The position numbers were made by a program, and so were the translations under genes. The notes under the pieces were generated by a model. It saw only the letters and a list, made by a program, of their open reading frames with translations. It was not told where the DNA came from and ran no database searches. 64,000 bases of DNA from Microbispora hainanensis. GTDB lineage: Bacteria; Actinomycetota; Actinomycetes; Streptosporangiales; Streptosporangiaceae. The stretch lies in contig NZ_CP108086.1 in assembly GCF_036186745.1 (NCBI RefSeq), forward strand, positions 992,001 to 1,056,000, given 5' to 3'. Positions 7,284 through 16,915 of the stretch are shown in pieces; the first letter of the stretch is position 1; each line of letters starts with the position of its first letter.

Positions 7284-10200
7284 ATGGATCTGTTCGACTT
7301 CGATCCTGAGCGCCCTCACCACTCGAATGGCCCTGACGACGGCTGGTGGGATCGTCTGATCGCCAATTCGCCGCTGTGGTCGTCCGACGGCTCGTCCGCC
7401 CGCGAGCCCTTCCCGATCATCAACTTCGGGCCCCGGCAGCGCGCCGACGCACCCGTTGTCGAGAGCGTGGACGCCCCGGGCGCGGACGCCCCAGGCACGC
7501 ATACCGACAGGGCAGATAGCGACGGCGCGGATGCCACGCGTGGAGCTGCCGTCGATGCGAATGCCGCCGGCACGAACGGCGCTGGCGCAAATGCCGCGAG
7601 TGGAGCTGCCGATCGTGCGGCTGCTGCTGGCGTGGACGGCGCTGGAGCGGATGCCGCTGGCACGAATGCCGCGCGTTGCGCCGCCGACAGCGCGGGATCT
7701 GACGCGGGTGCCGCCCGTGAGGCTGCCGATGGCGCGGCTGCCGCCGGTGCGAATGGCTCTGGCGCGAATGGCGCGCAGGGGGCTGCCGACGGCGCGGACG
7801 CTGCTGGCACAAACGGCACTGGCGCGAATGACCCTGGCGCGGCCGGCCCGAGTGCTGGTGCGGGTGCGGGTGGGGGTGCTTCCGATGGTGTGGGTGGGCG
7901 TGATCGTGGTCGGGGTCGTGGTCGGGGTGGTGTGCGGTCGTCGTGGGTGGTGGTGGGGTCGGTTCGTGAGGTGGCCCAAGAGCTGGCGCTGACGCCGCTT
8001 CCCGACGACGTGGACATGTGCCTGGCCGAGGCGGAGGAGTTGCTGTTCGCCCGCGACCGGATCACCAGCGCCCTGGCCGACCGCGTCGGCCGGGTCCACC
8101 GAGCAGGTCAGGCCAGGCAGCACGGGCATGCCTCCACCCGCTGCTGGTTGCGCACCAGTGGGGGGATGACCGTGGGCGGTGCGGGCCGCCTGCTCACCCT
8201 CGGCGCGGAACTGCCCCGCCTCCCCGTCGTGCGGGAGAAGTTCGCCACGGGTGAGCTGGCGGCGGGGGTGGTGGAGGCCATCTGCGCCGCCGTGGCCGGA
8301 CTGACCGACGAGCAGGCCACCCTGGCGGAGCCGATCCTGGTGGACCTGGCCGGCAAGGCCGGGGCGGCGGAGGTCGCCAAGGCCGGCCGCCACCTGCGGG
8401 CGGTGCTGGACCCCGATGGGGAAGAGCGGGATGAGCGGGCCGATTACGGGCGGCGGTTCCTGCGGGTCCGCCCGGGCAAGGGCGGCGGCGTGGAAGGGGA
8501 GTTCTACCTGCCGCGTGAGGCCGGCGCCCGGTTGATGGCCTTGTTGCAGGCGTACGCCAAGCTGAGGGCACAGGGTGATGACCGCCCGCTGACGGTACGC
8601 CAGGCGGACGCGCTGATCGCCCTGCTGGAGCAGAAGATCGCCGCCGAGCTCCTCGTCGTGGTCAGCGCCGAATCCCTCCCCACCGACCCCGAAACCACCG
8701 ACCCCACCGACGACAACCCACACCCCGCCGACGACACCAGCGACCCGGCCACCCAAGACCCCGCTGCCCCGGCCACCCAAGACACCGACCCGGCCACCCA
8801 AGACACCGCCGACGACGACGTCAGCGACCACTTCGTGGACCTCGGCGACAGCGCCCCCAGCGACTACGTCCCCGACCCTGCCGGATGCACTGACGAGCCA
8901 AGCCAGGCCGACCCGGCCACCGAAGACCCTGCTGACCCTGCCGCCGACGACGACGTCAGCGACCACTTCGCGGACCTCGGCGACAGCGCCCCCAGCGACT
9001 ACGCCCTCGACATCGCCGGGACCACTGACGAGCCGGGCCAGGCCGACGACACCACCGACCACGCCGAAGACACGCGGGATGCCGGGGGCTTCGAGGAAGG
9101 CCGGGACGACACGGGCGACCCTGCACCCGGCCAGGCCGACGACTTCGACAATGCCGAGGCTGAGGCAGATGCCGGTGCGGAGAGCGCCGACGACACCAAC
9201 GCCTACGCCCCCGACGCCACCGGAAGCGCCGACGACCTGAGCCGGGCCGATGACACCGTTTCCGGCGCGTTGGGCGACCCCGGCGCTGCGGGCGGCGCTG
9301 ACGACCCCGACATCCCGGAGGAGTTCGACACCGGCGAGGCTGAGGCGGATGCCGGTGCGGGGAGTGATGCAGGTGAGTGCGAGCTGCGCGACACCGCAAG
9401 CACCGCCTCTGCTGAGGGCGACCACACCGTGAACGCCGCCGCCGCCGAGGGCGGCGAGACCGTGCCCGCCAAGGTCGGAGACGGCGACCGCGTTGCGGCC
9501 AAGTCTGGAACACCGCACACCGCGCGGCGCGCGTCAGCATGCCCTGCCGACGGTGACGGGCATGCGCACACAGCCCCTTCGGACACAGCCCCTTCGGGCG
9601 CGACGGCTTCGGGTGCGACGGTTTCGGGCGCGACGGCTTCGGACGCGCCGCTATCACAGGCAGCGTGCTCGGAGGCTGCTCCATCGCACACAACGCCTTC
9701 GGAGGCAGCGCCTTCGGAGGCGGTGTGGACGGATCCTCCTCCCGAGGATGTCTCCGCACGTCACACCCACGCCGGGCCTGGGCCTGCGGGGGACTGCCGG
9801 CGTGGCCAGAGCACGTGCCGGTGCGACGGCCAGGGCGCGTGGCGGTGCAGTGGCGAGGTGCGCTGCTCGCGTGCGACGCAGGCGTCGGGGACATCGGGAC
9901 CGTCGGGAGCGACGCCCGGCGGGCCCGGACCGGAGCGGGAGACACCACCCGGATGGGCACCGGGAGCCGGGCGTGGGACGCCGGGGACGGCGCAAGCAGC
10001 ATCGCAAGGAGCGGCACAGGGGGCATCGCGGGGTGCATCACCGGGAGCAGCTCCCGGGGCGTCACCCGGAGCAGCGCCAGGTGCGTCGGCGGGCACGACG
10101 CCCGGGGCGTCGGCGGGCACGATGCCCGGGGCGTCGCTGGGTGCGGCGTTGGGAGCGTCGGCAGGCACGCTGCCCGGGTCGCTGCTGGGGACGGCACTGG

Positions 10201-10643
10201 GTGCCTCGCTGGGAGGGCCGCTGGGGATGGTGCCGCCGGGGTTGTTGCTGGCGACGGGGCAGGTGCTGCCCGTCTCCAGCGTGCACCGGCTCGCCCGCAC
10301 CTCGACTCTGGTGCGGATCGTCATGAACGCCGACGGGCAGGTGCTCGACATGGGGCGCAAGGTCCGTCTGGCGACTCCTGCCCAGCGGCGGGCCATCTTC
10401 GCCCGGTATGCCACGTGCTGGGTCGACGGCTGCCCCCTGCCCGCGACCATGTGCCAGATCGACCACGCCGACAACTGGAGCACCGGCGGCCTCACGGACC
10501 TGAAACTCCTCGGTCCGGCCTGCCAGTTCCACAACCGCGACCGCTACCAGCACCCCGACCGCTACACCCGCCGCCAAGTAGGCGAAGACCGCTGGGCCTT
10601 CACCTACCACCGCCTCGGAAGAACCCCACGACTACACGAGTAA
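7284..10643 (+). CDS. DUF222 / HNH endonuclease (13E12 family), greatly expanded
   Basis: 1,119 aa from ATG 7284, chosen because AGGAGG ends 5 nt before it; an in-frame GTG at 7281 is the alternative. Order: short N-terminus; Ala/Gly/Asp-rich tract (~65-220); DUF222-like domain (~230-470: VAQELALTPLPDDVDMCLAEAEELL... to ALIALLEQKIAAELLVV); a ~500-residue low-complexity insert; and a C-terminal HNH domain (CWVDGCPLPATMCQIDHADNW...CQFHN). The insert holds a duplicated Asp-rich block (DDDVSDHF.DLGDSAPSDY twice), a Ser/Ala/Thr tract and a Gly/Ala/Ser tract of ~4-residue repeats. Family members are usually ~400-500 aa. They are multicopy actinobacterial genes of unknown role with a predicted HNH nuclease; in mycobacteria 13E12 genes host phiRv1 integration. 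The HNH Cys/His residues look intact. Confidence 0.85.
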   Translation: MDLFDFDPERPHHSNGPDDGWWDRLIANSPLWSSDGSSAREPFPIINFGPRQRADAPVVESVDAPGADAPGTHTDRADSDGADATRGAAVDANAAGTNGAGANAASGAADRAAAAGVDGAGADAAGTNAARCAADSAGSDAGAAREAADGAAAAGANGSGANGAQGAADGADAAGTNGTGANDPGAAGPSAGAGAGGGASDGVGGRDRGRGRGRGGVRSSWVVVGSVREVAQELALTPLPDDVDMCLAEAEELLFARDRITSALADRVGRVHRAGQARQHGHASTRCWLRTSGGMTVGGAGRLLTLGAELPRLPVVREKFATGELAAGVVEAICAAVAGLTDEQATLAEPILVDLAGKAGAAEVAKAGRHLRAVLDPDGEERDERADYGRRFLRVRPGKGGGVEGEFYLPREAGARLMALLQAYAKLRAQGDDRPLTVRQADALIALLEQKIAAELLVVVSAESLPTDPETTDPTDDNPHPADDTSDPATQDPAAPATQDTDPATQDTADDDVSDHFVDLGDSAPSDYVPDPAGCTDEPSQADPATEDPADPAADDDVSDHFADLGDSAPSDYALDIAGTTDEPGQADDTTDHAEDTRDAGGFEEGRDDTGDPAPGQADDFDNAEAEADAGAESADDTNAYAPDATGSADDLSRADDTVSGALGDPGAAGGADDPDIPEEFDTGEAEADAGAGSDAGECELRDTASTASAEGDHTVNAAAAEGGETVPAKVGDGDRVAAKSGTPHTARRASACPADGDGHAHTAPSDTAPSGATASGATVSGATASDAPLSQAACSEAAPSHTTPSEAAPSEAVWTDPPPEDVSARHTHAGPGPAGDCRRGQSTCRCDGQGAWRCSGEVRCSRATQASGTSGPSGATPGGPGPERETPPGWAPGAGRGTPGTAQAASQGAAQGASRGASPGAAPGASPGAAPGASAGTTPGASAGTMPGASLGAALGASAGTLPGSLLGTALGASLGGPLGMVPPGLLLATGQVLPVSSVHRLARTSTLVRIVMNADGQVLDMGRKVRLATPAQRRAIFARYATCWVDGCPLPATMCQIDHADNWSTGGLTDLKLLGPACQFHNRDRYQHPDRYTRRQVGEDRWAFTYHRLGRTPRLHE

Positions 10644-10649
10644 GGCCGA

Positions 10650-11340
10650 AGGCACGGGGGTGAGCGATGCGCAGGGCAGGCCCGGGCTGACGCGCGGACA
10701 GGCCCGCACGGCTGCCGGAGTGAGGCGGGAGACAGGAGGGTGGGCGACGCACAGGCCGGCCCGGGCGACGCACGGACAGGCACCGGAGGCTGCGGGCGTG
10801 AGGCGAGAGGCACAGCGGACGACGCACAGTGCAGGGCCGCGCGGCTGCGGGAAGGAGACGGCAGGCACAGAGGAACCGGGCGCGGCAGGCAGGCCCAGGC
10901 AACGCGCGGGCAGGCCAGGGCGCCGCCCAGGCAGGTCCGGGCGGACGCGCGGGCAGGCCCGGGAGGCTGAGGGCGTGAGGGCGGAGGCGCGGAGGCACAG
11001 TGGGCAACGCACAGGCAAGCCCAGGCAACGCGCGGACAGGCCGGGCGGCTGCGTGCGTGACCACCCGAGCCGAGGACCGAGGACCGAGGACCGAGGACCG
11101 ACATGAGGATCGACGGGAGGCACGAGGCGAGGGCCGCCGGTGCGCTGTGCTCACGTCATAGTCCTCCGCGCACTGGGCTCTGCGGTTCTCACAGGGGCTT
11201 CACGGTGCTCGCAAGGTTTCACAGTGCGACCCGGCGGCACAGTGCGGCACAGCCCGGCGGTGCGGTGCGGCACAGCCCGGCGGCACAGTGCGGCCCGGCG
11301 GCACAGTGCGGCCTTGCGGCACAACGCGGCGCGGCGGCAT
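10650..11340. repeat. Gene-free low-complexity region with several repeat types
   Basis: This gap between the HNH gene and the RraA-like gene holds loosely repeated ~90-bp blocks (GCGCGGACAGGC / GACGCACGGACAGGC themes, 10680-11045), a 7-bp tandem CGAGGAC x4 (11071-11102) and an ~18-bp tandem of the CGGCACAGTGCGGCCCGG type (11219-11340). An open frame through 10660-11106 reads as Arg/Gly/Gln-rich nonsense, so I call no gene. Confidence 0.75.
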
Positions 11341-11357
11341 GGGCAGCCGCCGGGGAG

Positions 11358-11840
11358 TCAGACGTCGAGGCGGTGGTCGCTGACCAGGATGCCGTCCTCG
11401 TCGCTGTAGAGCCATGCGCCCGGGGCGAAGGTCACATCACCGAAGCTGACGGGGACGTCGATCTGCCCCTGGCCGGCCTTGGCGCTCTTGCGCGGGTTGG
11501 CCCCGAGCGCCTTGATACCGAGATCGAGCCCGGCCAGGGCAACCGTGTCCCGCACCGCACCGTTGATCACCACGCCCGCCCAGCCGTTCGCCACCGCCGA
11601 AGTCGCGATCACGTCACCGAGCAGCGCCGTACGCAGCGATCCGCCGCCGTCGACCACCAGCACCCGGCCCTCAGCCGGTGTCGCGAGCACCTGTTTGACG
11701 AGCGCGTTGTCCTCCAGGCAGCGGATGGTGGAGATCCGGCCGGAGAACCGCGCGCGTGAGCCGTACGAACGGAACTGGGTGACACAACTGCGCAGCGCGT
11801 CACCATGGGCGTCGTAGAGATCGGCGGTCGCGAAGCTCAT
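11358..11840 (-). CDS. RraA-family protein (aldolase/regulator-like fold)
   Basis: 160 aa, the normal length for bacterial RraA-like proteins. It has the central glycine-rich [21 protein letters not shown]-type strand/loop and the following VRD, i.e. the G-D...N-G-x-V-R-D pattern whose Asp and Arg bind metal and substrate in HMG/CHA aldolases. Family members are either 4-hydroxy-4-methyl-2-oxoglutarate aldolase/oxaloacetate decarboxylases or, in E. coli, inhibitors of RNase E; sequence alone cannot decide here. The gene lies 30 nt downstream of the MBL-fold hydrolase gene on the same strand and may share its transcript. Confidence 0.85.
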   Translation of the reverse strand: MSFATADLYDAHGDALRSCVTQFRSYGSRARFSGRISTIRCLEDNALVKQVLATPAEGRVLVVDGGGSLRTALLGDVIATSAVANGWAGVVINGAVRDTVALAGLDLGIKALGANPRKSAKAGQGQIDVPVSFGDVTFAPGAWLYSDEDGILVSDHRLDV

Positions 11841-11870
11841 GGCCGCATTGTTCCCCAGGCAACCGTCGCG

Positions 11871-12884
11871 TCAGGGCAGCGTACGGCTCTCGCCTACGGC
11901 GAGGTCCCACAGGTCGGCGGGATCGAGGCCGCGTGACTCCCATACGGCGCGGGCCTCGCGCAGGGGCTCCAGCAGCGGCTCGCCCGACAGGACGAACGTG
12001 CCCCAGTGCATGGTGGCCATCCGCCGCGCGCCGACGTCGAGGCAGCCCTGCACGGCCTCGGCGGGATCGACGTGGGAGACCTTCATGAACCACCGCGGCT
12101 CGTAGGCGCCGACCGGCATCAGGGCGAGGTCGATGCCCGGGTAACGCTCGCCGATCTGGGCGAACCGCTCCCCGTAGGCCGTGTCACCGGCGAAGTAGAC
12201 CCGATGCTCGGGGGAGGTGAGCACCCATCCGCCCCACAGTGTGCGGCAGGTGTCCCAGAGCGTACGGCGGCTCCAGTGGTGCGCCGGGACGAAGTCGAAG
12301 GTCACATCGCCGATGCGGGCCGACTCCCACCAGTCCAGTTCGGTCACGTTGCGGAAGCCGCGCCGCCGGAACCAGCCGCCGAGTCTGGCGGGCGCGAAGA
12401 CGGCCGTGTCCCGTGGGAGGCGGCGGATCGTCGGCGCGTCCAGGTGGTCGTAGTGGTTGTGGCTGATCACGACCGCGTCGATCGTGGGCAGGTCGGACCA
12501 GGCGACGCCGGGAGGGGTGAGCCGCTGGCGTACGCCGGGGATCTTGCGGGACCACACCGGGTCGGTCAGCACGGTGAGCCCGCCGATCTGGAGAACGAAC
12601 GTCGCATGGCCGACCCAGGTCGCCACGGTCTCGGTGGCGGCGGCGCGGGGCAGGCCGACGCGGTGGACGGGAATCTGGTCGCTGTCACCGATGTCGGGCC
12701 GGAGCTGGCCGTGCCACATGACACTGGTGACCTCGCGGAAGTCCGGAAGAGGGGCGGTCAGCCTGTCGGCGAAACCGGACGGCCACCGGCGGGGCCCGGC
12801 CGGCCGGACGACCGGCACCTTTGGAACGGGAGAAACGGGGATTTCTGGGGCCTCAGCACTTTCCGAGTGAATCGTCTGCGACAT
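11871..12884 (-). CDS. MBL-fold metallo-hydrolase (NAPE-PLD/UlaG-like)
   Basis: 337 aa from the ATG at 12884, which follows GGAAGGGAG at a good distance; the open frame extends further upstream but with unconvincing sequence. Metal ligands are visible: SHNHYDHLD (HxHxDH type), a later GAYEPRWFM.VSHVDP region and FAGDTAY. The WVGHATFVLQIGGLTVLTDPVW segment is typical of the NAPE-phospholipase D-like branch. Expected to be a cytosolic Zn-dependent hydrolase of a phosphodiester or lactone; substrate unknown. Confidence 0.85.
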   Translation of the reverse strand: MSQTIHSESAEAPEIPVSPVPKVPVVRPAGPRRWPSGFADRLTAPLPDFREVTSVMWHGQLRPDIGDSDQIPVHRVGLPRAAATETVATWVGHATFVLQIGGLTVLTDPVWSRKIPGVRQRLTPPGVAWSDLPTIDAVVISHNHYDHLDAPTIRRLPRDTAVFAPARLGGWFRRRGFRNVTELDWWESARIGDVTFDFVPAHHWSRRTLWDTCRTLWGGWVLTSPEHRVYFAGDTAYGERFAQIGERYPGIDLALMPVGAYEPRWFMKVSHVDPAEAVQGCLDVGARRMATMHWGTFVLSGEPLLEPLREARAVWESRGLDPADLWDLAVGESRTLP

Positions 12885-12973
12885 GGGGAACTCCCTTCCG
12901 TTCTCCATGATCCCCGCAGGGCCGAAAGTATTCCTCCTACGACCGGTCGATAACGGCCGGCTTCGCTCCGTCC

Positions 12974-13408
12974 TCAGGAGGAACGGGACCTCCGCCGCCT
13001 CGTCCACCAGGGACGCACCCGGGGATAGCCGCCGTCGTCCAGGCCTGCCATCCGCTCGAAGAGGTTCCACGAGGCCGGATGACCGCAGACGGCGTACGAG
13101 ACGGCCGAGGCGAGCACGTACAGCACGAGCATGGGCAGGCCGACGCAGAACGCGTACTGGGTGGCATGGCGGGACTCGTGGTCGAGCAGGCAGCCGGTGA
13201 GATAGCCCTCGCCGTGCTTCGTCAGGACGACGTTTCCCACCGTGAACGCCCCGGCGACGGGGAACGGGATGCGGTAGCCGTGCGCGTAGACGAGGCCCCG
13301 CTGTCCCCTGCGGGTGCGGGCTCCGCCGATCCGCGCGATCAGCAGCCCGAGGGGCGTGGAGAGGTTGACGTAGTTGATGACCTGCCGGAACCGGTGCGAC
13401 CGCCGCAT
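12974..13408 (-). CDS. Small protein with HExxH-like motif, unknown function
   Basis: 144 aa. It contains LLDHESRHATQYA, an HExxH pattern typical of zinc peptidases, followed by a hydrophobic stretch (CVGLPMLVLYVLASAVSYAV) that is probably one membrane span or a buried helix, and a basic C-terminus (RRRRSR). No other peptidase domain is visible, so activity is uncertain. Start ATG 13408 has a short GAGGA just before it. I do not recognise a named family. Confidence 0.6.
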   Translation of the reverse strand: MRRSHRFRQVINYVNLSTPLGLLIARIGGARTRRGQRGLVYAHGYRIPFPVAGAFTVGNVVLTKHGEGYLTGCLLDHESRHATQYAFCVGLPMLVLYVLASAVSYAVCGHPASWNLFERMAGLDDGGYPRVRPWWTRRRRSRSS

Positions 13409-13456
13409 GTCCTCAGCATCCGCGACCGGTCCCGCCCGGACAAGCTACTCGGCAAG

Positions 13457-13891
13457 CTACGGGCGGCCGTACGCCTTGAGCAGCCACGAGCCGGTGGAGC
13501 GGGTGACGACCACGGCCGCCGCGACGGCGACGGCGCCGCCGTAGAGGTACCAGTAGCCGGCCGAGTTGCCGGCGATGGCGAGGTCGCCGGCCCGCTGCGG
13601 CGTGGCCAGCAGGAACGACGCGAGGAGCCAGCCGACGGCGGGGACGAGCGCGCCCAGCTTGCCGCCCATCAGCCTGCCCATCGCGTACGGCACGGCGAAC
13701 AGGGCGGCCAGCCAGCCGATCGCGGCGACGGGCACCTCCCCGGCGTACCACGCGTGCTGGAAGCCCCCGATGACACCGAGCACCACACCCAGCAGGAAGA
13801 GCACGCCGTAGGCCGCACCCGTCACGACCCCGGCCAGCGGGCCGGGGACGTTCTCGGCGGGTTCGACGCCGATGTGCGTCTCCTGGGTCAT
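13457..13891 (-). CDS. DUF6113-like four-helix membrane protein
   Basis: 144 aa from ATG 13891; a TTG three codons upstream is an alternative. Four hydrophobic segments are visible (GVVTGAAYGVLFLLGVVLGVIGG; AAIGWLAALFAVPYAM; LVPAVGWLLASFLL; GYWYLYGGAVAVAAAVVV). It starts 22 nt after the mshB stop, an arrangement I believe is common for DUF6113 proteins in actinobacteria, so a shared transcript with mshB is likely. No biochemical role is known to me. Confidence 0.7.
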   Translation of the reverse strand: MTQETHIGVEPAENVPGPLAGVVTGAAYGVLFLLGVVLGVIGGFQHAWYAGEVPVAAIGWLAALFAVPYAMGRLMGGKLGALVPAVGWLLASFLLATPQRAGDLAIAGNSAGYWYLYGGAVAVAAAVVVTRSTGSWLLKAYGRP

Positions 13892-13913
13892 ACCGCCCAA
13901 CTTATCCGATATC

Positions 13914-14819
13914 TCAACCGATGCCGGCGAACAGGTCGGTCTCGCGGTTGTACGGCTCGCCGAGGCCGCCGACCTCGGGCGGCGCGCCGATGCCGGGCTT
14001 GCCGGGGACCCCGGCCCGCAGGATGTAGTGCTCGACCCCGAGGACCTCCTGGCCGACGTTGTTCGACAGCGCGAACCACGGCGCGTCCACGGCGATCTGC
14101 GTCGCGTGCGCCCGCATCGCGTCGATCTTGGCCTCCACGTAGGGCCGGGCGTCGATCTCCGTCGTCACGAGGTCGTCGGCGCACCCCGGCATGTCGTCGA
14201 TCGACTCCGGCACCCAGAAGTCGACGTCGGCCTCGCGCATGGTCTCGATGGTCCGCCGCAGCACCGATCTCGGCATGGCGGTGAGGTAGAACTTGGCGAT
14301 CCGCCACGGCTCCCCGCCGGGGAACTCGGGGTCGGCGGCCAGTTCGAAGGCCCGCCAGGAGACACGGTGCGCCTGGATGTGGTCGGGATGGCCGTAGAAG
14401 CCGTTCTCGTCGTAGGTGACGAGGACCTGGGGCCTGACCTCGCGGATCACCTTGACCAGCTCGCCCGCGGCCTCGTCGATGTCGGCCCGCCAGAAGCAGC
14501 CGGGGCGGTCGTTGGTCGCCGCGCCCATCATGCCCGAGTCGCGCCAGCGGCCGGCACCGCCGAGGAACCGGTGATCGGTTACGCCGAGCGCCTTGCACGC
14601 GGCGGCCAGCTCGCCGATGCGGTGCTGACCGAGGGTGTCGTCCCTGTCCGCCGCGAGGTGCGCGAGCTCCGGGGGGATGACCTCGCCTTCCTCGCCCAGC
14701 GTGCAGGTCACGAGCGTCACGTGCGCGCCCTCGGCGACGTACTTGGCCATGGTCGCGCCGGTGCCGATCGTCTCGTCGTCGGGGTGGGCGTGCACGAGCA
14801 GCAAGCGACGGTCAGTCAT
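13914..14819 (-). CDS. mshB: Mycothiol biosynthesis deacetylase MshB
   Basis: 301 aa. A LmbE/PIG-L fold deacetylase that removes acetate from GlcNAc-Ins to give GlcN-Ins, the second enzymatic step of mycothiol synthesis. Zn-binding AHPDDE lies near residues 11-16, with the second metal motif GHPDHIQAH around 145-153. The tail [14 protein letters not shown] is typical of MshB. ATG 14819 is preceded by GGAGG 4-5 nt away. The gene is divergent from the S9 peptidase across 42 nt and leads the DUF6113 gene. The open frame continues far upstream antisense to the peptidase, but that extension is a shadow. Confidence 0.92.
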   Translation of the reverse strand: MTDRRLLLVHAHPDDETIGTGATMAKYVAEGAHVTLVTCTLGEEGEVIPPELAHLAADRDDTLGQHRIGELAAACKALGVTDHRFLGGAGRWRDSGMMGAATNDRPGCFWRADIDEAAGELVKVIREVRPQVLVTYDENGFYGHPDHIQAHRVSWRAFELAADPEFPGGEPWRIAKFYLTAMPRSVLRRTIETMREADVDFWVPESIDDMPGCADDLVTTEIDARPYVEAKIDAMRAHATQIAVDAPWFALSNNVGQEVLGVEHYILRAGVPGKPGIGAPPEVGGLGEPYNRETDLFAGIG

Positions 14820-14861
14820 GCCTCCGAGGGTAGTGCCCTCGTACTGGCAGTATGAGGAGCT

Positions 14862-16910
14862 ATGACGGAGAGCTTCCCACGCCTGCATGCCAGGACCAGG
14901 CGTTTCACCCTCGGGGTGCCGCGCAACTTCACGATCTCTCCCGACGGAGGTCGGGTGATCTTCCTCAGGACGAGGTCGGGCACCGATCCGGTGACCTGCC
15001 TGTGGGAGCTGGACGTCGCGTCCGGAGCCGAGCGGCTCGTCGTCGATCCCCTCGCCCTCGGCGCGGCCGACGAGGACCTCCCGCCGGAGGAGCGCGCCCG
15101 CCGCGAGCGGTCGCGGGAGTCGGCGGGCGGCGTGGTGGCGTACGCCACGGACCGGGAGGTCCGGCGGGCCGTCTTCGCGCTGTCTGGCGACCTCTACCTC
15201 GCCGACCTCGCCTCGGGCGAGGCGCGGCGGCTCCCGGCGGCCGGGCCGGTCATCGACCCCCGCATCGACCCCACCGGCGCGCGGGTGGCCTACGTCACGG
15301 GCGGCGCCCTGCACGTGCTGGACGTCGGCACCGGCGCCGACACCTCGCTCGCCGAGCCGGAGAACGACCTGATCACCTACGGCCTGGCGGAGTTCATCGC
15401 GGCCGAGGAGATGGACCGGATGCGCGGCTACTGGTGGTCGCCCTCCGGCGACCGCCTGCTCGTGGCCCGCGTGGACGAGTCGCCGGTGGCCCTGTGGCAC
15501 ATCGCCGACCCGGCCAACCCCGACCGGCAGCCCGTCCAGCAGCGCTACCCCGCCGCCGGCACGGCCAACGCCGAGGTCACGCTGCACGTCATCGGCCTGG
15601 ACGGCGCGCGTACGGCGGTGCCGTTCGAGCAGGAGTATCTGGTGACGGCGGCCTGGGACGGGCACGGCCTCGCGATCGTCACGCTCTCGCGGGACCAGCG
15701 GACCATGCGCCTGCTGTCGGCCGACCCGGACACGGGCGAGACGACGCTCCTGCGCGAGGACACCGATCCGGCCTGGGTGGACATCGTCCCCGGCGTCCCG
15801 GCCCGCCTGTCGGACGGCACGCTCGTCTGGGTGGCCGACTCGGACGGCGGCCACCGCCTGGTGGTCGGCGACAAGCCGGTCACGCCGCCGTCCCTGCAGG
15901 TCCGCGCGGTGCTGGACGTGGACGGCGACACCGTGCTCTTCTCCGCGAGCGGCGAGCCCACCGAGATCCACCTGTGGACCTACACGGCGGGCACGCTCAG
16001 CCCGGTGACCACCGAGCCGGGCGTCCACTCCGGCCGCCGGGCGGGCGGCGTGACGCTCGTCGCGCGGCAGAGCCTCGACACCGAGGGCATGACGGTGACC
16101 GTGGGCGCGAGTGCTGTCAGATCTTTGGCCGAGCGCCCCGGCCTGGAGCCGCGTGTGTCGCTCGTACGGGCGGGCGAGCGCGAGCTGTCCACGGCGGTCC
16201 TGCTGCCCTCGTGGCACGTGCCCGGCTCGGGCCCGCTGCCCGTCCTCATGGACCCGTACGGCGGCCCGCACGCCCAGCGGGTGCTGTCGGCCCGGCGGAT
16301 GTTCCTGGAGTCCCAGTGGTGGGCCGAGCAGGGCTTCGCGGTGATCGTGGCCGACGGGCGGGGCACGCCGGGACGCGGCCCTGCCTTCGAGCGGGAGATG
16401 CTGCACGACTTCACGATGTCGCTGCAGGACCAGGTGGACGCCCTCCAGGGCGTGGCGGCCCTGCACCCGGGCGACCTCGACCTGTCGCGGGTGGCGATCC
16501 GGGGCTGGTCGTTCGGCGGCTATCTCTCCGCCCTGGCCGTGCTGCGCCGCCCCGACGTGTTCCACGCCGCCGTCGCGGGGGCGCCGGTCACCGACTGGCG
16601 GCTGTACGACACCTGCTACACCGAGCGCTACCTGGGCCACCCTGACGAGGGGCACTACGAGAGGTCGTCCCTCCTCGGCGATGCCGAGAAGCTGGAGCGC
16701 CCGCTGCTGCTGATCCACGGCCTGGCCGACGACAACGTGGTCGCCGCGCACACGCTGCGGCTGTCGTCGGCTCTGCTCGCGGCAGGCCGCCCGCACACCG
16801 TGCTCCCGCTGTCGGGCGTCACCCACATGACGCCGCAGGAGGTCGTCGCGGAGAACCTGCTGCTCCTGCAGCTCGACTTCCTGAAGAAGTCGCTGAACAT
16901 CACCGGCTGA
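14862..16910 (+). CDS. S9 family prolyl oligopeptidase / DPP IV-like peptidase
   Basis: 682 aa. The N-terminal ~430 residues form a WD/beta-propeller-like DPP IV domain ([28 protein letters not shown]). The C-terminal alpha/beta hydrolase has nucleophile Ser in GWSFGGY (~residue 550), Asp in the HGLADDNVV segment (~623) and His in SGVTHM (~655). No signal peptide, so cytosolic. Expected to cleave short peptides, perhaps after Pro. GAGGAG lies 2 nt before ATG 14862. It converges with the ABC exporter, its stop 5 nt from theirs. Confidence 0.92.
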   Translation: MTESFPRLHARTRRFTLGVPRNFTISPDGGRVIFLRTRSGTDPVTCLWELDVASGAERLVVDPLALGAADEDLPPEERARRERSRESAGGVVAYATDREVRRAVFALSGDLYLADLASGEARRLPAAGPVIDPRIDPTGARVAYVTGGALHVLDVGTGADTSLAEPENDLITYGLAEFIAAEEMDRMRGYWWSPSGDRLLVARVDESPVALWHIADPANPDRQPVQQRYPAAGTANAEVTLHVIGLDGARTAVPFEQEYLVTAAWDGHGLAIVTLSRDQRTMRLLSADPDTGETTLLREDTDPAWVDIVPGVPARLSDGTLVWVADSDGGHRLVVGDKPVTPPSLQVRAVLDVDGDTVLFSASGEPTEIHLWTYTAGTLSPVTTEPGVHSGRRAGGVTLVARQSLDTEGMTVTVGASAVRSLAERPGLEPRVSLVRAGERELSTAVLLPSWHVPGSGPLPVLMDPYGGPHAQRVLSARRMFLESQWWAEQGFAVIVADGRGTPGRGPAFEREMLHDFTMSLQDQVDALQGVAALHPGDLDLSRVAIRGWSFGGYLSALAVLRRPDVFHAAVAGAPVTDWRLYDTCYTERYLGHPDEGHYERSSLLGDAEKLERPLLLIHGLADDNVVAAHTLRLSSALLAAGRPHTVLPLSGVTHMTPQEVVAENLLLLQLDFLKKSLNITG

Positions 16911-16915
16911 CGGGT

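Noticed and set aside
10660-11106. Open frame of 148 codons in the repeat region
   Set aside because: Arg/Gly/Ala repeats that follow the DNA repeat, no ribosome binding site, no domain.
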